Assembly (NCBI RefSeq): GCF_007655135.1 | Contig: NC_045131.1 | Span: 22,366,001 to 22,430,000, forward strand | Direction: 5' to 3' | DNA length: 64,000 nucleotides | From: Punica granatum | Lineage: Eukaryota > Streptophyta > Magnoliopsida > Myrtales > Lythraceae | In this document: positions 46,225 to 56,815 of the stretch, piece by piece | Layout of the letters: every line of letters begins with the position of its first letter | How positions within the stretch are numbered: the first letter of the stretch is position 1 | Translations under genes and position numbers: made by a program | Notes under the pieces: model-generated | Told to the model about the DNA's origin: nothing | Database searches by the model: none | What the model saw: the letters and a program-made list of their open reading frames with translations, nothing else

Positions 46225-47070
46225 GAAAATAAGAAAGTGGGTATCCCCCTTTCAAATATATGTAACAAAACGATGGATCTTATTGAAAGAGATCACCAAC
46301 AAATTCTTCAAGAATTAAATAAATAAAATAAATAAAATAACCTAAAGAGTATGGGTAAATTACATTGGTGGTACAAATTTTATTGCTTGGAGCAAGCTTT
46401 AAAAAGTGTGACAAAAAAAAAGTAAAAAATTGTATCAAATTGTTGTAATCAGCTGCGAGCCATCAATTTGGGACTAACGTCAACATTTTCCTTACGTGGC
46501 TGTTGACAAGTAATTTGGAAAGATATGGCTCTTACGTGGCAAACAAATTTGATATTTATAAATAAAAAATAAATAAAAATAAAAATGGAAATATCTATAA
46601 AATTCAAATAAAAAGATTAGTTTTAAAATTAAAATAATTATAAAAGAATTTCAGAAATATTATAATTCAGAAAGAATAACATATATTATTTTAAAAATCA
46701 AAATAAATTAAATTAATTAAAAAACGTAAAAGATAAATTAAAAAAAAACGATCTCAGTCAAGATGTCTGTCTTGACTAAGATCCCTCCCAGTTCGGGGTC
46801 GGGAGCCGCCACCGCCAGCCGACCCTTAGGTCATGTTTTCTTTTTTCCAGTTCAATGGGAAGTTATGATTTTTTATCATATCAAATCCACATTTTTTTAT
46901 CATATCAAATCCACATTTTTTTATTCATAGACTATGTCGAAAGCGAGGAAGAAAAGTTTGAATTTTACACGTTAATCCAACGACTCCCTCTTCTGTTTAT
47001 TTAAACAAATGCAAAAAGTCAAGCTTACCACCAGCTTGTTTCCCAAGCAATATGAAACCAATTATAACAT
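46225..47070. other. AT-rich upstream region of the GST gene
   Basis: 46352-46500 reads like one end of another MITE (GGGTAAATTACATTGGTGGT). 46550-46745 is a nearly pure A/T stretch. A hairpin GATCTCAGTCAAGA / TCTTGACTAAGATC lies at 46750-46783. 46884-46922 has a short direct repeat ATCATATCAAATCCACATTT. No second gene is seen. Confidence 0.5.
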
Positions 47071-47077
47071 TATAAAT
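47071..47077 (+). promoter_or_regulatory. Likely TATA box of the GST gene
   Basis: TATAAAT lies 64 nt before the last base preceding the start codon, with ACCAATT 13 nt upstream and a pyrimidine-rich TCTCTCTATC after it, a common plant start-site context. The start would then be near 47100 with a ~40-nt leader. Confidence 0.55.
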
Positions 47078-47140
47078 TGCTCTCTCTATCCCAAGAACTA
47101 ATTAGACAATCTGTAAACCAACTTATAGCCGCCTCTGAAA

Positions 47141-49744
47141 ATGGAAACAGTGAAGCTCTATGGGGCATGGCCGAGTCCGTACAGTTGCAGGGTAATATGG
47201 GCATTGAAGCTCAAGGGCATTCCGTTCGAGTACATCGAAGAAGATCTTTACAACAAGAGTCCTCAACTCTTACAGTACAACCCAGTGTACAACAAAATTC
47301 CAGTGCTTGTTCATGGTGGACGACCGATCTGTGAATCCATGGTCATACTGGAATATCTAGATGAGAAGTGGCCACAACAGCCTTTATTGCCGACCGATCC
47401 TTATGAAAGGGCAGAGGCTCGATTTTGGGTCAAATTCGCCGAAGATAAGGTACTTGCATGCATATATTTAACTTTTCTTCATTTTTCTTATTCCTTATCT
47501 TATGGAGTACTAAGGTTTCCAAGGATATTGAAAATGTGGACTTGTTTGGTAAATACATACTATAGCATGGGCCCTCGACAAGATAACTTGCATTAGGAGT
47601 TTTATGTTGATACTAGGTTGGAATCCCGTGCATTGGCACGGCCGCACAGGTCCTAAAGTTTTCATTCAATAATATTTAAATTTGATTAGTTCAATATAAG
47701 TAATAATCACATAGCATATAGAACAAGTAACTAAAAAATAATTATCTCTAGGAATAACGATTTTTTATTAATTTTTTAGATTTCATGAATATTTAGATTG
47801 ATTAAAAGATATAACATTATAAAAAAACCAACATTTCTCCTCTTCTCTCTTTTTCTTATTATATTTGTTTTGTTGAGCAATAAAATAATTGCTCATATAA
47901 GAGTGTTTATAGTCATTTAGATTAGAATTTATTTATATTATTATTACATCTGGAGGCAGCACGTTTTGTGAGAAATATATAAAAATTTATACATGAGTAT
48001 ATGACTGGTAATTGAGATATTAGAAATGAAGGGGAGGGGGGAGGGGAATAAAAGACTAGATGAGAAATTCGATGAAGAAAAAAGAACTAATAACCAAAGG
48101 GGGGGAGACTAGTTGCCAATCCAGTTTGTCATTTTGAAGTGACTTTCAAATTATTTCATTTAGAATTAAATGAGGATAATCAGTGTTGGTTGATTTAGAT
48201 GGTTCGGCATCTCTTTAGCTTAAGTAAAGTCTCGGTACGAGTCTTGTGGAAAATGTCCACGAATGGTAGAGCTTCACCTGTTAGTGGTGACCTAACTCGC
48301 ATATAAATTAGTCGAGATCCATTAAGTTTTCGTATATCAGATAGTGCACATCGAAAAAATTAAATAATAAAAATGAGGGAAAATAGAAAAGGAAAAGAGA
48401 AAGAAAAAAGAGAGAAGGCCTGCAGTTGGAAAAGGCTTCCCAAGTCGCTACCTTGGTGGCAATGGGGACTAATGTCAGTAACTTAGATTCAATAACTTAG
48501 ATAGATAGATTCAATAACTTAGATAGTTAGATAGATAGAGAATTTAGATTAGATTAAGTTAGATCAATAGATAGATAAACATTGTTGAAATGATATTTCC
48601 TTAGATGAAATAATCTTATTATGAAACTCGAATGATTTATCATGCCTTAATCCTTGCAGAGGGGAATAATAAGACCACATATAAAATCTAGGAATGGAAA
48701 GTGACTCTACAACCTGCAGGTTTTGTATGATATGCATACCACAACCGACTACACTTCCCAAATCCATAAAATGCTTCATGGAAATAATTTTCTTTTCCAA
48801 TATCTTTGAGGAAATTTCTACAAGTTAGCTCTTTCATTCCTATCTGGGGGCTAAATACACAAGATTCTCACATGCAATTGAATTTTTTATATTCACGTTT
48901 CGAACAAGCGATTTCAAGACACATTTATTTTCCCTGAAAGTTCAGAAATTCCTAACTTATCATCATTAATTGTTTTTTGGACGTTCATATGAGGTGTCCT
49001 CCTCAACAGACTGTAGTTGTCCTCCCACACTTCCTTATATGTTTGCCGCAAAGATATGAACCTACAATTTCAAGATCTAGAGGAAGTCGTCCAATAACCG
49101 TGATGAACTTCATTGGAAAGATCGAGGAAATAAATTGGATGATATTAGTACCAATGTCAGTAGCTTCACACACTGTTTAACGTTGATGGCAAGATTTGAA
49201 CTCAAAGTGGTAATACCGTGTCCGTTCAAATATATATCACATGCTTTTCAATATTTGCATGCATATGGAATTTATTCCAGAACAATATAGTAGAAACGTA
49301 CATGAGCTTTGAATTACTCGCGCCAAAGCATCTTATGGTCGATTTATGGTACAGGGTCTTAGCATTCGGATGATATACCGAACTGAGGGTGAAAAACAAG
49401 AAAAGGCCAGGAGGGATGCCTTGGAGATGCTGACCATCCTAGAAGAACATGGACTCAACGGGAAGAAGAAATTCTTTGGAGGGGACAATATCAATATTGT
49501 GGATATTGCCTTCGGGTGGATTGCCCACTGGATGGGAGTCATTGAAGAGATCACAGGAGTGAAGCTAGTTGAGGGCAATAAGTTCCCTCTCTTGAAGGCT
49601 TGGATGCACAATTTCAAGGAAGTGTCGCTTATCAATGAGAATCTACCTAATAGAGAAAAGATGGTTGCTTTCTTCCGAACCAGGAGATCGCTGATTTTGT
49701 CAGCAGCTTGGCATCCCGACTTTGGGTTTATTTCAAGAAGATAA
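47141..49744 (+). CDS. Tau-class glutathione S-transferase, two exons
   Basis: Exon 1 is 47141-47449 (103 codons) and exon 2 is 49355-49744 (129 codons plus stop), giving 232 residues, the usual tau-GST length. The splice sites are AAG|GTACTT and TACAG|GGT, phase 0, directly after FAEDK, the conserved intron position of plant tau GSTs. The thioredoxin-like N-terminal domain has S12 in WPSPYSCRV (the catalytic serine position), P54 in NKIPVLV, and E65-S66 of the glutathione site; the helical C-terminal domain has [20 protein letters not shown]. The enzyme joins glutathione to electrophiles such as herbicides and oxidation products in the cytosol. No lesion is visible. It is the only clear host gene in the window. 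Confidence 0.95.
47450..49354 (+). other. GST intron (1905 nt)
   Basis: It is bounded by GT...AG in phase 0 and is far longer than the usual ~100-nt tau-GST intron. It contains repeat-derived DNA: GGTTGGAATCCCGTGCATTGG near 47615, a GTCTCGGTACGAGTCTTGTG segment near 48228 that looks like a transposon remnant, and a GATA-rich microsatellite at 48487-48580. The short open frames inside (48564-48800 minus, 48977-49180 plus) have no recognised domain. Confidence 0.88.
48487..48580. repeat. GATA/TTAGAT microsatellite in the GST intron
   Basis: Interrupted (TAGA)n and TTAGAT repeats with ATTCAATAACTTAGATAG repeated twice. Low-complexity DNA that would be variable between individuals. Confidence 0.8.
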
Positions 49745-50177
49745 AAGAGTCATCCTGCCTAGGTTCTATGTCCTTTCTTGCATTTTGAGTGTTCGTTCTT
49801 CTTGTATCCAACCCCCTCCTAGTTTTAGCGGGTTCTTGTGCTTGCTTGGATCGATGTCTTTTCGGTTAATGAAATCTTATGACAGTCTCCATCTTTTGTC
49901 CACGTTCTTATAGTGTCAGTCCAACATGCTATAGATATGGCGACCTCGATTGGGGCAGTAGTGGCTGGCGTCAAGTCATCACAACCCTAATCTCCTCATT
50001 ACATGAATTCGCTCCTATAGAAAATCTAATAAAGATGCACGAATAGTCCCATTACCAGATTCTAATCTAGAGCTTCTCTAGAGTGTCTCAATCAATCCCC
50101 TTATTTGAGCACGAATTAGCCTCATGTACGAGGATAACGTTTTTTTGTGGTAGAAAATAAAAAATCCACACCTAAAG
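49745..50177 (+). other. GST 3' untranslated region and downstream spacer
   Basis: The pyrimidine-rich 3' region holds a possible polyadenylation signal, AATGAAATC near 49868. 49915-50177 has no recognisable feature. It ends in TAAAG, the likely target duplication of LARD-2, whose partner is outside the window. Confidence 0.5.
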
Positions 50178-53100
50178 TGTCAGCACCCCATTTTGGCTCA
50201 CCAACTCAAACAACATTATCAGCATTGGTCCAAACTATGACTTGAGCAAGAATACAGAAAAAGGCTTGACAGAGCAAGAAATCACTATTCATCCTCAAGT
50301 TAGCCAAATCAAGTGGATGACATGCGCAAGCAACATAAAGACTCCAAGGGTCATCAAAAGGCAACAGAATGACTAGAGAGCTCAACAACATCCAAAACCG
50401 GCATTTTCAGTATATAACACGAACAAGCCTATCTTCCGATAGTTCGCTCGATCGTCGGAAGATAGCCAATATTGGACTTAAAAAATCCACATCAGTGCCA
50501 AACATATGAAAAGTGTCTTCAAAAGCATTTTGCAAATCATCTGCTCTATACAGAACAACTTTCTGTATACAGACAACTTTTCAGTGGAAGTCCAAATATG
50601 TCGATTTTCTGGAGAAAAGTTAATTCCAAATGTCAGATACAGCCATGCCCCACAAGCATACAAAACATGAGCAATGCTTCAAATTGTCTATTGGAAGCCA
50701 CACAGACACTTCAAATGACTTCCGAGTGACAAAACGGGTATGCCCCTCTTCGGAAATGCATAACCGGAGACTGGTTTGACGGAATTACGACAAACGAAGT
50801 TCATACTGCATTGCCCTGAAAACTCTAGTGGACAGACGCAATTGGGCAAATCAGACAGCAAAACCTTTTTCAGTTTCCCGAGTAACCTCCGAGGAGCAGA
50901 AATGGCCATTTTCAGTCGAAATGCATATCCAGAGATCCTTTTTACGGAAACTTGACGTCGGATGTCTACCCTACACAGTGCTAGCCTTCTCAAGGCTCAA
51001 TGTGGAATCGTTTGAATGAATCACACAACTTATCTAGACCCCCCGAGCAGTGCTTTAAGGGTCTCAGATGTACTTTTCATGTCCTTAGAGGCCTAATCTC
51101 GACAAACAGAGATCACAGTGATCTCCGAATCGCCCAAACAACTCAGAAAGCAATCTGAGAAATCCAGTTTTGGCCTCCTAGGACATCTCCAGCTCCATAT
51201 TGGCATTACTGGCTTAAGGGTCAAGTGTCCACATAATTTGACAATTTATGTCAAAATGACCGACGTGGGATGCAGATGCAAGATATGTTGTCAGAAGTGG
51301 GTAACCTCGCTTTGAATGCTTAAAAGGAGCAAAATCGGCTTCCGAGCCTCATACAGACATTTGGCAATTTTCTACGAAAAATGCAAATCTTGGGCTCATT
51401 AAATCTGTTTCCTCGCGTATATCGACAATTCGACGTTCAATTCGAACCATGAGCTTCAAATGCGGGATCAATCGAGACCCGAGCATTCTCCCGGTTTCTC
51501 CTTAGTGCCTTAGAAATTTCGGCTTCTTCTTCTTCAATGCAAGAAGCCAACTTGCCAACTTGGCCTCTCTTAGCCAAAATATCTTGGAGAGGTTGAAGAC
51601 AACACTCAAGCTTCATCAATGCTCATTATTGCTTCTTGTCTCTTCCACATGAAGAATACTTGGCTCACATTCATCCTCATCCTCATTAGGCAAACCGAAA
51701 TTTGCTAATGGGAAGCTTAAGTGTGCTTGCTTTTGCTAATTGTGTCATTCGCTTTGCCTATAAATAGCCCCAAAGTGATTAACCTAATCACTTCTCCTCT
51801 TCCACACTCTCTCCAAGCATTCTCTCTCTAGAAAACCTCTCAAACTCCATAGCCAAGAACACTAAAAAACCAGCAAGCTTCAGCTTTGAAAAGCCTAAAA
51901 GAAAACATCGAACAAAACCCGAAGTTCTTAAGTCGGAAACCGGTGTTCATCATCCCGACTTAAGTTCAAAATTTCTCAAACTCCATATCCTACTCATTTT
52001 GGACCCATGGAGTTCATTGGTGAGCTTGGTTTTTCCATTTGAAGTCTTTAAATTATTGTTTCAGGCCATTTAGAAGATTCCGGGTGAAAATCGTTGCTCT
52101 CAGGTGAACAGTGCACTTCCCGTGCGCCTACTGCGCGCCTGCCGTGCGCCTCGCGCACCTTGCGCACCCGCGCACCTCGCGCGCCCACGCACGGCCGCGT
52201 CCCACGCACACCCGCGCACAGCCGCGCGCCCAGCGTGCCTCCGCACGCCAACCCCGTGCGCCTAGCTCCCCGAATGTGCATGCCCTTGCACTCGAGCACC
52301 CTTTCAAGCATTCAACCGAGTCACCCGACTCTCGAACACTTCCCCGACTCTTTCCTCGCATCCCGAGGCTAGGTAAAACATTCTCGACTTAGAGAAGTTA
52401 GAACCTTTTACATTATTTGTATGGCTATGGAGTAATATGGCGTTTTATGTATGTTTAACTTGCAAGACTTAATTTTTATACACTTTCATGTTATATTATG
52501 CATGCTCATCATCATATAACATGTTAGCATGTCGGGAAACATTTGGATCGACCCTCGGAAGACCTTCCCGACCCGAAATAAGCAAAAGAGCTCTCGAGTT
52601 TGCCTCAAGAAGAGGTAACCGAGACTTGGCTTGCTTTCCTCGGGTTAAGAACGGCCTTCTTAGACCGATCCAAGTTCGATTCCCGAGTTTTCTCATGTTT
52701 TCTTACATGCATGAAGTCGGTATTGTTTTATCGATTCCTTAAATAACTTGTTTGTGCATGTTTGCAAGTTCGAATGCGTTATTCAAATCATGGCAATACC
52801 GACTTTCGTTTAATCGTGTCATTTATCGTGTTTGTCATTTAAGCATGCGAGAAATGATTCGAAACAAGACGGGGAAACCTCGTGGAACCCCATTCGGGCC
52901 ATGGGACCTCTCGGCTATCTCCAAGGAGAAGTGACCGAGAGCCTCTTAGACTCGTACGGGTTGCACGAGGTTTCCTCTTCCCGTTTTAAGTCCGTTCTCG
53001 GCTTTTGTGTAATTTGCAATTTATATTATCGTCGCAATATCGCATAAAAATGTATTTTCAAAACAATACATGCATGGATTCGAATATCGATGACTTATTT

Positions 53101-54727
53101 GGGTTCATTCAGTTATAGGGTATTTTTGGTTATTTAATCAAATTATCCTCGATCCTTATGAAACCGTCTCGGTCGTCGAATCACGAATCATTTTCATGAC
53201 TAATGCATTTGGCACAACCTTAAGCATTAATTTCACAAACGGGTTAATCGGGACGCTCACACGATTAATTCATTCAATTTAAACAACTTTGCACGAACTG
53301 GACATTAATTTGTAACTCGCGTCGACGAATTACAAAACGGTGTTAATGCCCTTTTCAAAACCCTTATACTTTCAAATCAACATTGTGTTGTTTCCATTTT
53401 TGAAAACAAATTTTCAAATCTCGGGCAAGAACATCACTTTGTGATTTGACGTCATCTTAGCATCGTTTAGGGTGCTAGTCGGGTATTCTGTATCGAAAAT
53501 ACAATTACCTGACTAATCATTTCACTCGACTTAACAAAATGCTAGAAAATGGTTAGGTGGAACTCTAGGTTCCAAATCTAGAGTCAAAATACAAGTTTGG
53601 ATCAATTCAGTGGTAATTCAGTGTCACAACACCGAATCACTGTAAAAGCAATTCACACGCACGAGAGTTGACTCTCTTTATCAAGTTTTCAAAATAAAGC
53701 CGAATGCAAAATATTCTGCATGATTCTTTACTTAGCATATGACATTTGCTTGCAAAAACACCCCTGGGTTAATAAACTTGCTAATCCACGTACATTCGGT
53801 GAATACAAACACATTGTCTGTTATTTACTTGTTGCTTGTTATCTTTCCGCACCTGTTTGCCATGCGGGTCGAGTCTGATACCTAGGCCGAATAATATTAG
53901 GGTTCAACGCCCTAAACATCGATCGCAGGGTCCAACGCCCTAATCAACACTCATAGGGTCCAACGTCCTATTCAGTGAGAGCGTGCATTGAATTTCAGTT
54001 TTTCGGTGTTTTTCTAAACTCACGGTGAGTTAGAGTGGAATAATAACCGAACGCGAGTCGATTGGAATTCGGCCATTTGTAATTTGTATTTATTGTTTTC
54101 GAGAGCATTGTAAGGATTTTTATTTTGTACATTCATTTTGTAAGAATTCCAGTCGGTAAGCGAACGGTCCGAGAGTCGAATTAATCGAATCGATCTAATG
54201 CTTGCCCAAAGGAAAGTAAATCCAGGAACTCGCAGTTTTGGTTCATGCAGGGATTCAACCTCCAGGGTTCGATGAACTGTAACGCGAGATTGTGAACCAA
54301 TTCCCCGACACACGGGTTTACTTCTCTCTCGGCTTCTCCACCGACATCGTTTAATTCACCGAATCTCCGGTGTCAAAACGTGCGAGCCGAGCGCAACTTA
54401 ATTCAAGCGGTAAATAATAAAACATGCAAGCCTAGCAAACCAGAGTACCAAAAGGGCGTGCGGGATATAGGCCCGCACGTAACATGAACCCCGAACTCGG
54501 ACTTTCCGGTTCCGCACAGATCAATGCCTTAACAACAACTAGGTGTTCCATACCCCTAGACCCGGGTAACTTATCCGCCCTCGACCTTCGGGTCGTAAAA
54601 TGATAAGTGGTGACTCCTTTTCACGCGTGTCTGTTACGCGTCCCACGGGAAGGTGGACACTCCCAAGCCGCGCGATCCAAAAGCGAGCATGCGGGCCCCG
54701 ACGAGAGTTCACATTCGGGTCCGTACA
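50178..54727 (+). repeat. 5' LTR of LARD-2 (4550 bp)
   Basis: It runs from TGTCAGCACCCCATTTTGGC to CATTCGGGTCCGTACA. It contains a strong TATA box CTATAAATAG at 51758-51767 and a CpG-rich block at about 52112-52260. GAGGCTAG|GTAAAA at 52365-52378 is a possible splice donor. The AGGGTTCAACGCCC cluster is at 53895-53975 and AATAAA at 54416-54421 is a possible polyadenylation signal. Confidence 0.95.
51758..51767 (+). promoter_or_regulatory. LARD-2 LTR TATA box
   Basis: CTATAAATAG matches the plant TATA consensus and sits about 1.58 kb into the LTR, at the same place as the boxes of the other copies. Transcription would begin about 30 nt later, near the conserved CACACTCTCTCCAA. Confidence 0.7.
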
Positions 54728-54730
54728 GCT

Positions 54731-54748
54731 TGGCGACTCCACTGGGGA
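54731..54748 (+). promoter_or_regulatory. Primer-binding site of LARD-2
   Basis: TGGCGACTCCACTGGGGA starts three bases after the LTR end and is identical to that of the autonomous element. The tRNA used is probably arginine by analogy with Ogre, unverified. Confidence 0.88.
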
Positions 54749-56149
54749 CATACTTAGTGGGTTCAGGCTCGATCCGTTTGCTTGCTTGCATGTTTATTTA
54801 TCGCTTTCCGTACATATATTTTGCGCACATTTACTTTTCTGCACTCGCATTGCATCATTCTAGTGAATTTAGGTACCAAATGCCTGAAATCCCACGGGCA
54901 CCGATCTAGGAAGCTAGGTTAGTCAGAGGTTCCGAGTAAGGGAATGGATCGAGTCGGCTCTGCCACCGAACCGGCCCCCAAAGATCCTCGCTCGATTTCA
55001 AGGAATTGATACCCTTGAATCGGGAGCCCTCATCCCTAGTTAGTGGTTTTCCCAGTAGAACACTGAAACCATGCATAAACAGGGACCGTCATGCTGGACC
55101 AAAATAAACCTTCATCAACCGACCCAAAGTCGAGTCTTTGAGTCGGCCCGTAGTTTTCTTTTAGGCGGGCGTTTTACTGTTTTTTACAAAGAGCAATGTA
55201 CATTGTAACAGATACAATTATAATTTATTCTTTCTGCACCTGCATGCATGTTTTCAAACAAACTAGGACATTGCATTGGTTTATTGCTTAAGTTCCCTTT
55301 TTCAAATGAACCATCTTCGTAAATCTGGGAACTTGAATCGAATCAAATCAATGCAACGGCATTAGCTTTTGAAAACTCATACATTGCCTGCATCCGATGT
55401 TTGCACAGCAACTACCATGTCCCGTACGACAGGCGAGTTGTGCTAACCTTCGCGGGTAGACCACCCGCGGTTTTCACCTCTCCATGGCGAGATGTGCTAT
55501 GACCAGAGGCCATCCAGCTCGGCCACCCACTCCGCATGACCGGTGAGTCGTGCCAACCTTCGCGGGCAGGCCACCTGCGGCCTTCACCCTTCCTCCATGG
55601 CAAGATGAGCCGTGGCCTGAGGGCCGATCAACCTTCCCAGGCAAAGTTAATCAACACTAACTTTCGCTTGACTGACCGTATCCTTGACGTGCCCTGACAC
55701 GTCCCCAGTGCACCAGTATAGACCTCTTCACGCAACAGTGCGCACCACTGGCATGTCCAGACACATCACTGTGTACCACATGCACGCATCGTCAGCACAT
55801 TTCCTGTGTGCACCAATGCACGCCCCTCGGTGTGCTTGCATGATGCCTACCAGGTCAGTTCGCTTCCTTATACTCTTGCATTGAAATCCTGAACAATTCA
55901 TGCTCTTTCATTGTTTCCTTTTTCCATTGTAGGAGATCCCCAACAGGAAGGCAGCCTGAATACTAAACGACCACAACTGAGATAACAAACGTCTCTCATC
56001 CAGCTCCTTGGGATTTCAACACTGAGTTCCCACCCTCTCTCCACAAAGATCGCAAGCAAATCAGAGTCACCGCTTTGCAGCGTCCTGTGCTGTTCCTCAG
56101 CATTGACCTTTGCTTTCGCATTTCTTGCACTTTCCTATCGGACTTTGGC
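54749..56149 (+). other. LARD-2 leader and proximal interior
   Basis: Up to about 55275 it matches the leader of the autonomous element; there ORF1 would follow, but the sequence diverges. 55430-55640 holds the ~112-nt duplication shared with LARD-1, with GGCGAGTTGTGCTAACC and GGTGAGTCGTGCCAACC. No coding region is seen. Confidence 0.75.
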
Positions 56150-56815
56150 CCCGTATTAGGCTTCGGCCCCGCATCGGGCTTCGGCCCCACATCAGGCTGC
56201 AGCCCCACTTTTGGGCTTCGGCCCCACTTTTGGACTTCGACCCCGCGTCGGGCTTTGGCCCTGCATTTACTACATTGGGCTTTGGCCCCACATCGGGCTG
56301 CGGCCCCACTTTTAGGCTTCGACCCCGCATCGAGCTTTGGCCTTGCATTTACTGCATTGGGTTGCGGCCCCACTTTTGGGCTTCGGCCCCACCTTTGGGC
56401 TTATGTCCCCCATCGGGATTCAGCCCCGCATTTACTGCATCGGGCTTCAGCCCCACTTTTGGGCTGCAACCCCACTTTTGGACTTCGGCCCCATGTCGGG
56501 CTTTGGCTCTGCATTTACTGCATTGGGCTGCAGCCTCACTTTTGGACTTCGGCCTCACTTTTGGGCTTCTGCCCAGCATCGGGCTTCGGCCCTGCATTTA
56601 CTGCATCGGGCTTCGGCCCAGCATTTCCTTTCAGGCTTTGGCCCCGCATCGGGCTTCGGTCCCACATTTCCTGCATTGGGCTTTGGCCCCGCATCGAGCT
56701 ACGGGCCCCACATTTCCTGCATCGGGCTTCGGCCCCGCATTGGGCTTCCGCTCTGCATTTCCTGCATTGGGCTTTGGCCCCGCATCGGGCTTTGGCCCCG
56801 CATCGGGCTCATCTG
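56150..56815 (+). repeat. GGGCTTCGGCCC hairpin-type array (LARD-2)
   Basis: About 35 degenerate units of roughly 15-20 nt, separated by CCCACTTTT or GCATTTACTGCATC spacers. About six perfect copies of GGGC-TTCG-GCCC are present (first at 56176-56187), with variants TTTG, TTCA, TGCG and TGCA in the loop position. Long open frames on both strands encode only FGPASGFGPT-like repeats and are not genes. The homologous LARD-1 array is shorter and has TCCG. Confidence 0.88.
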
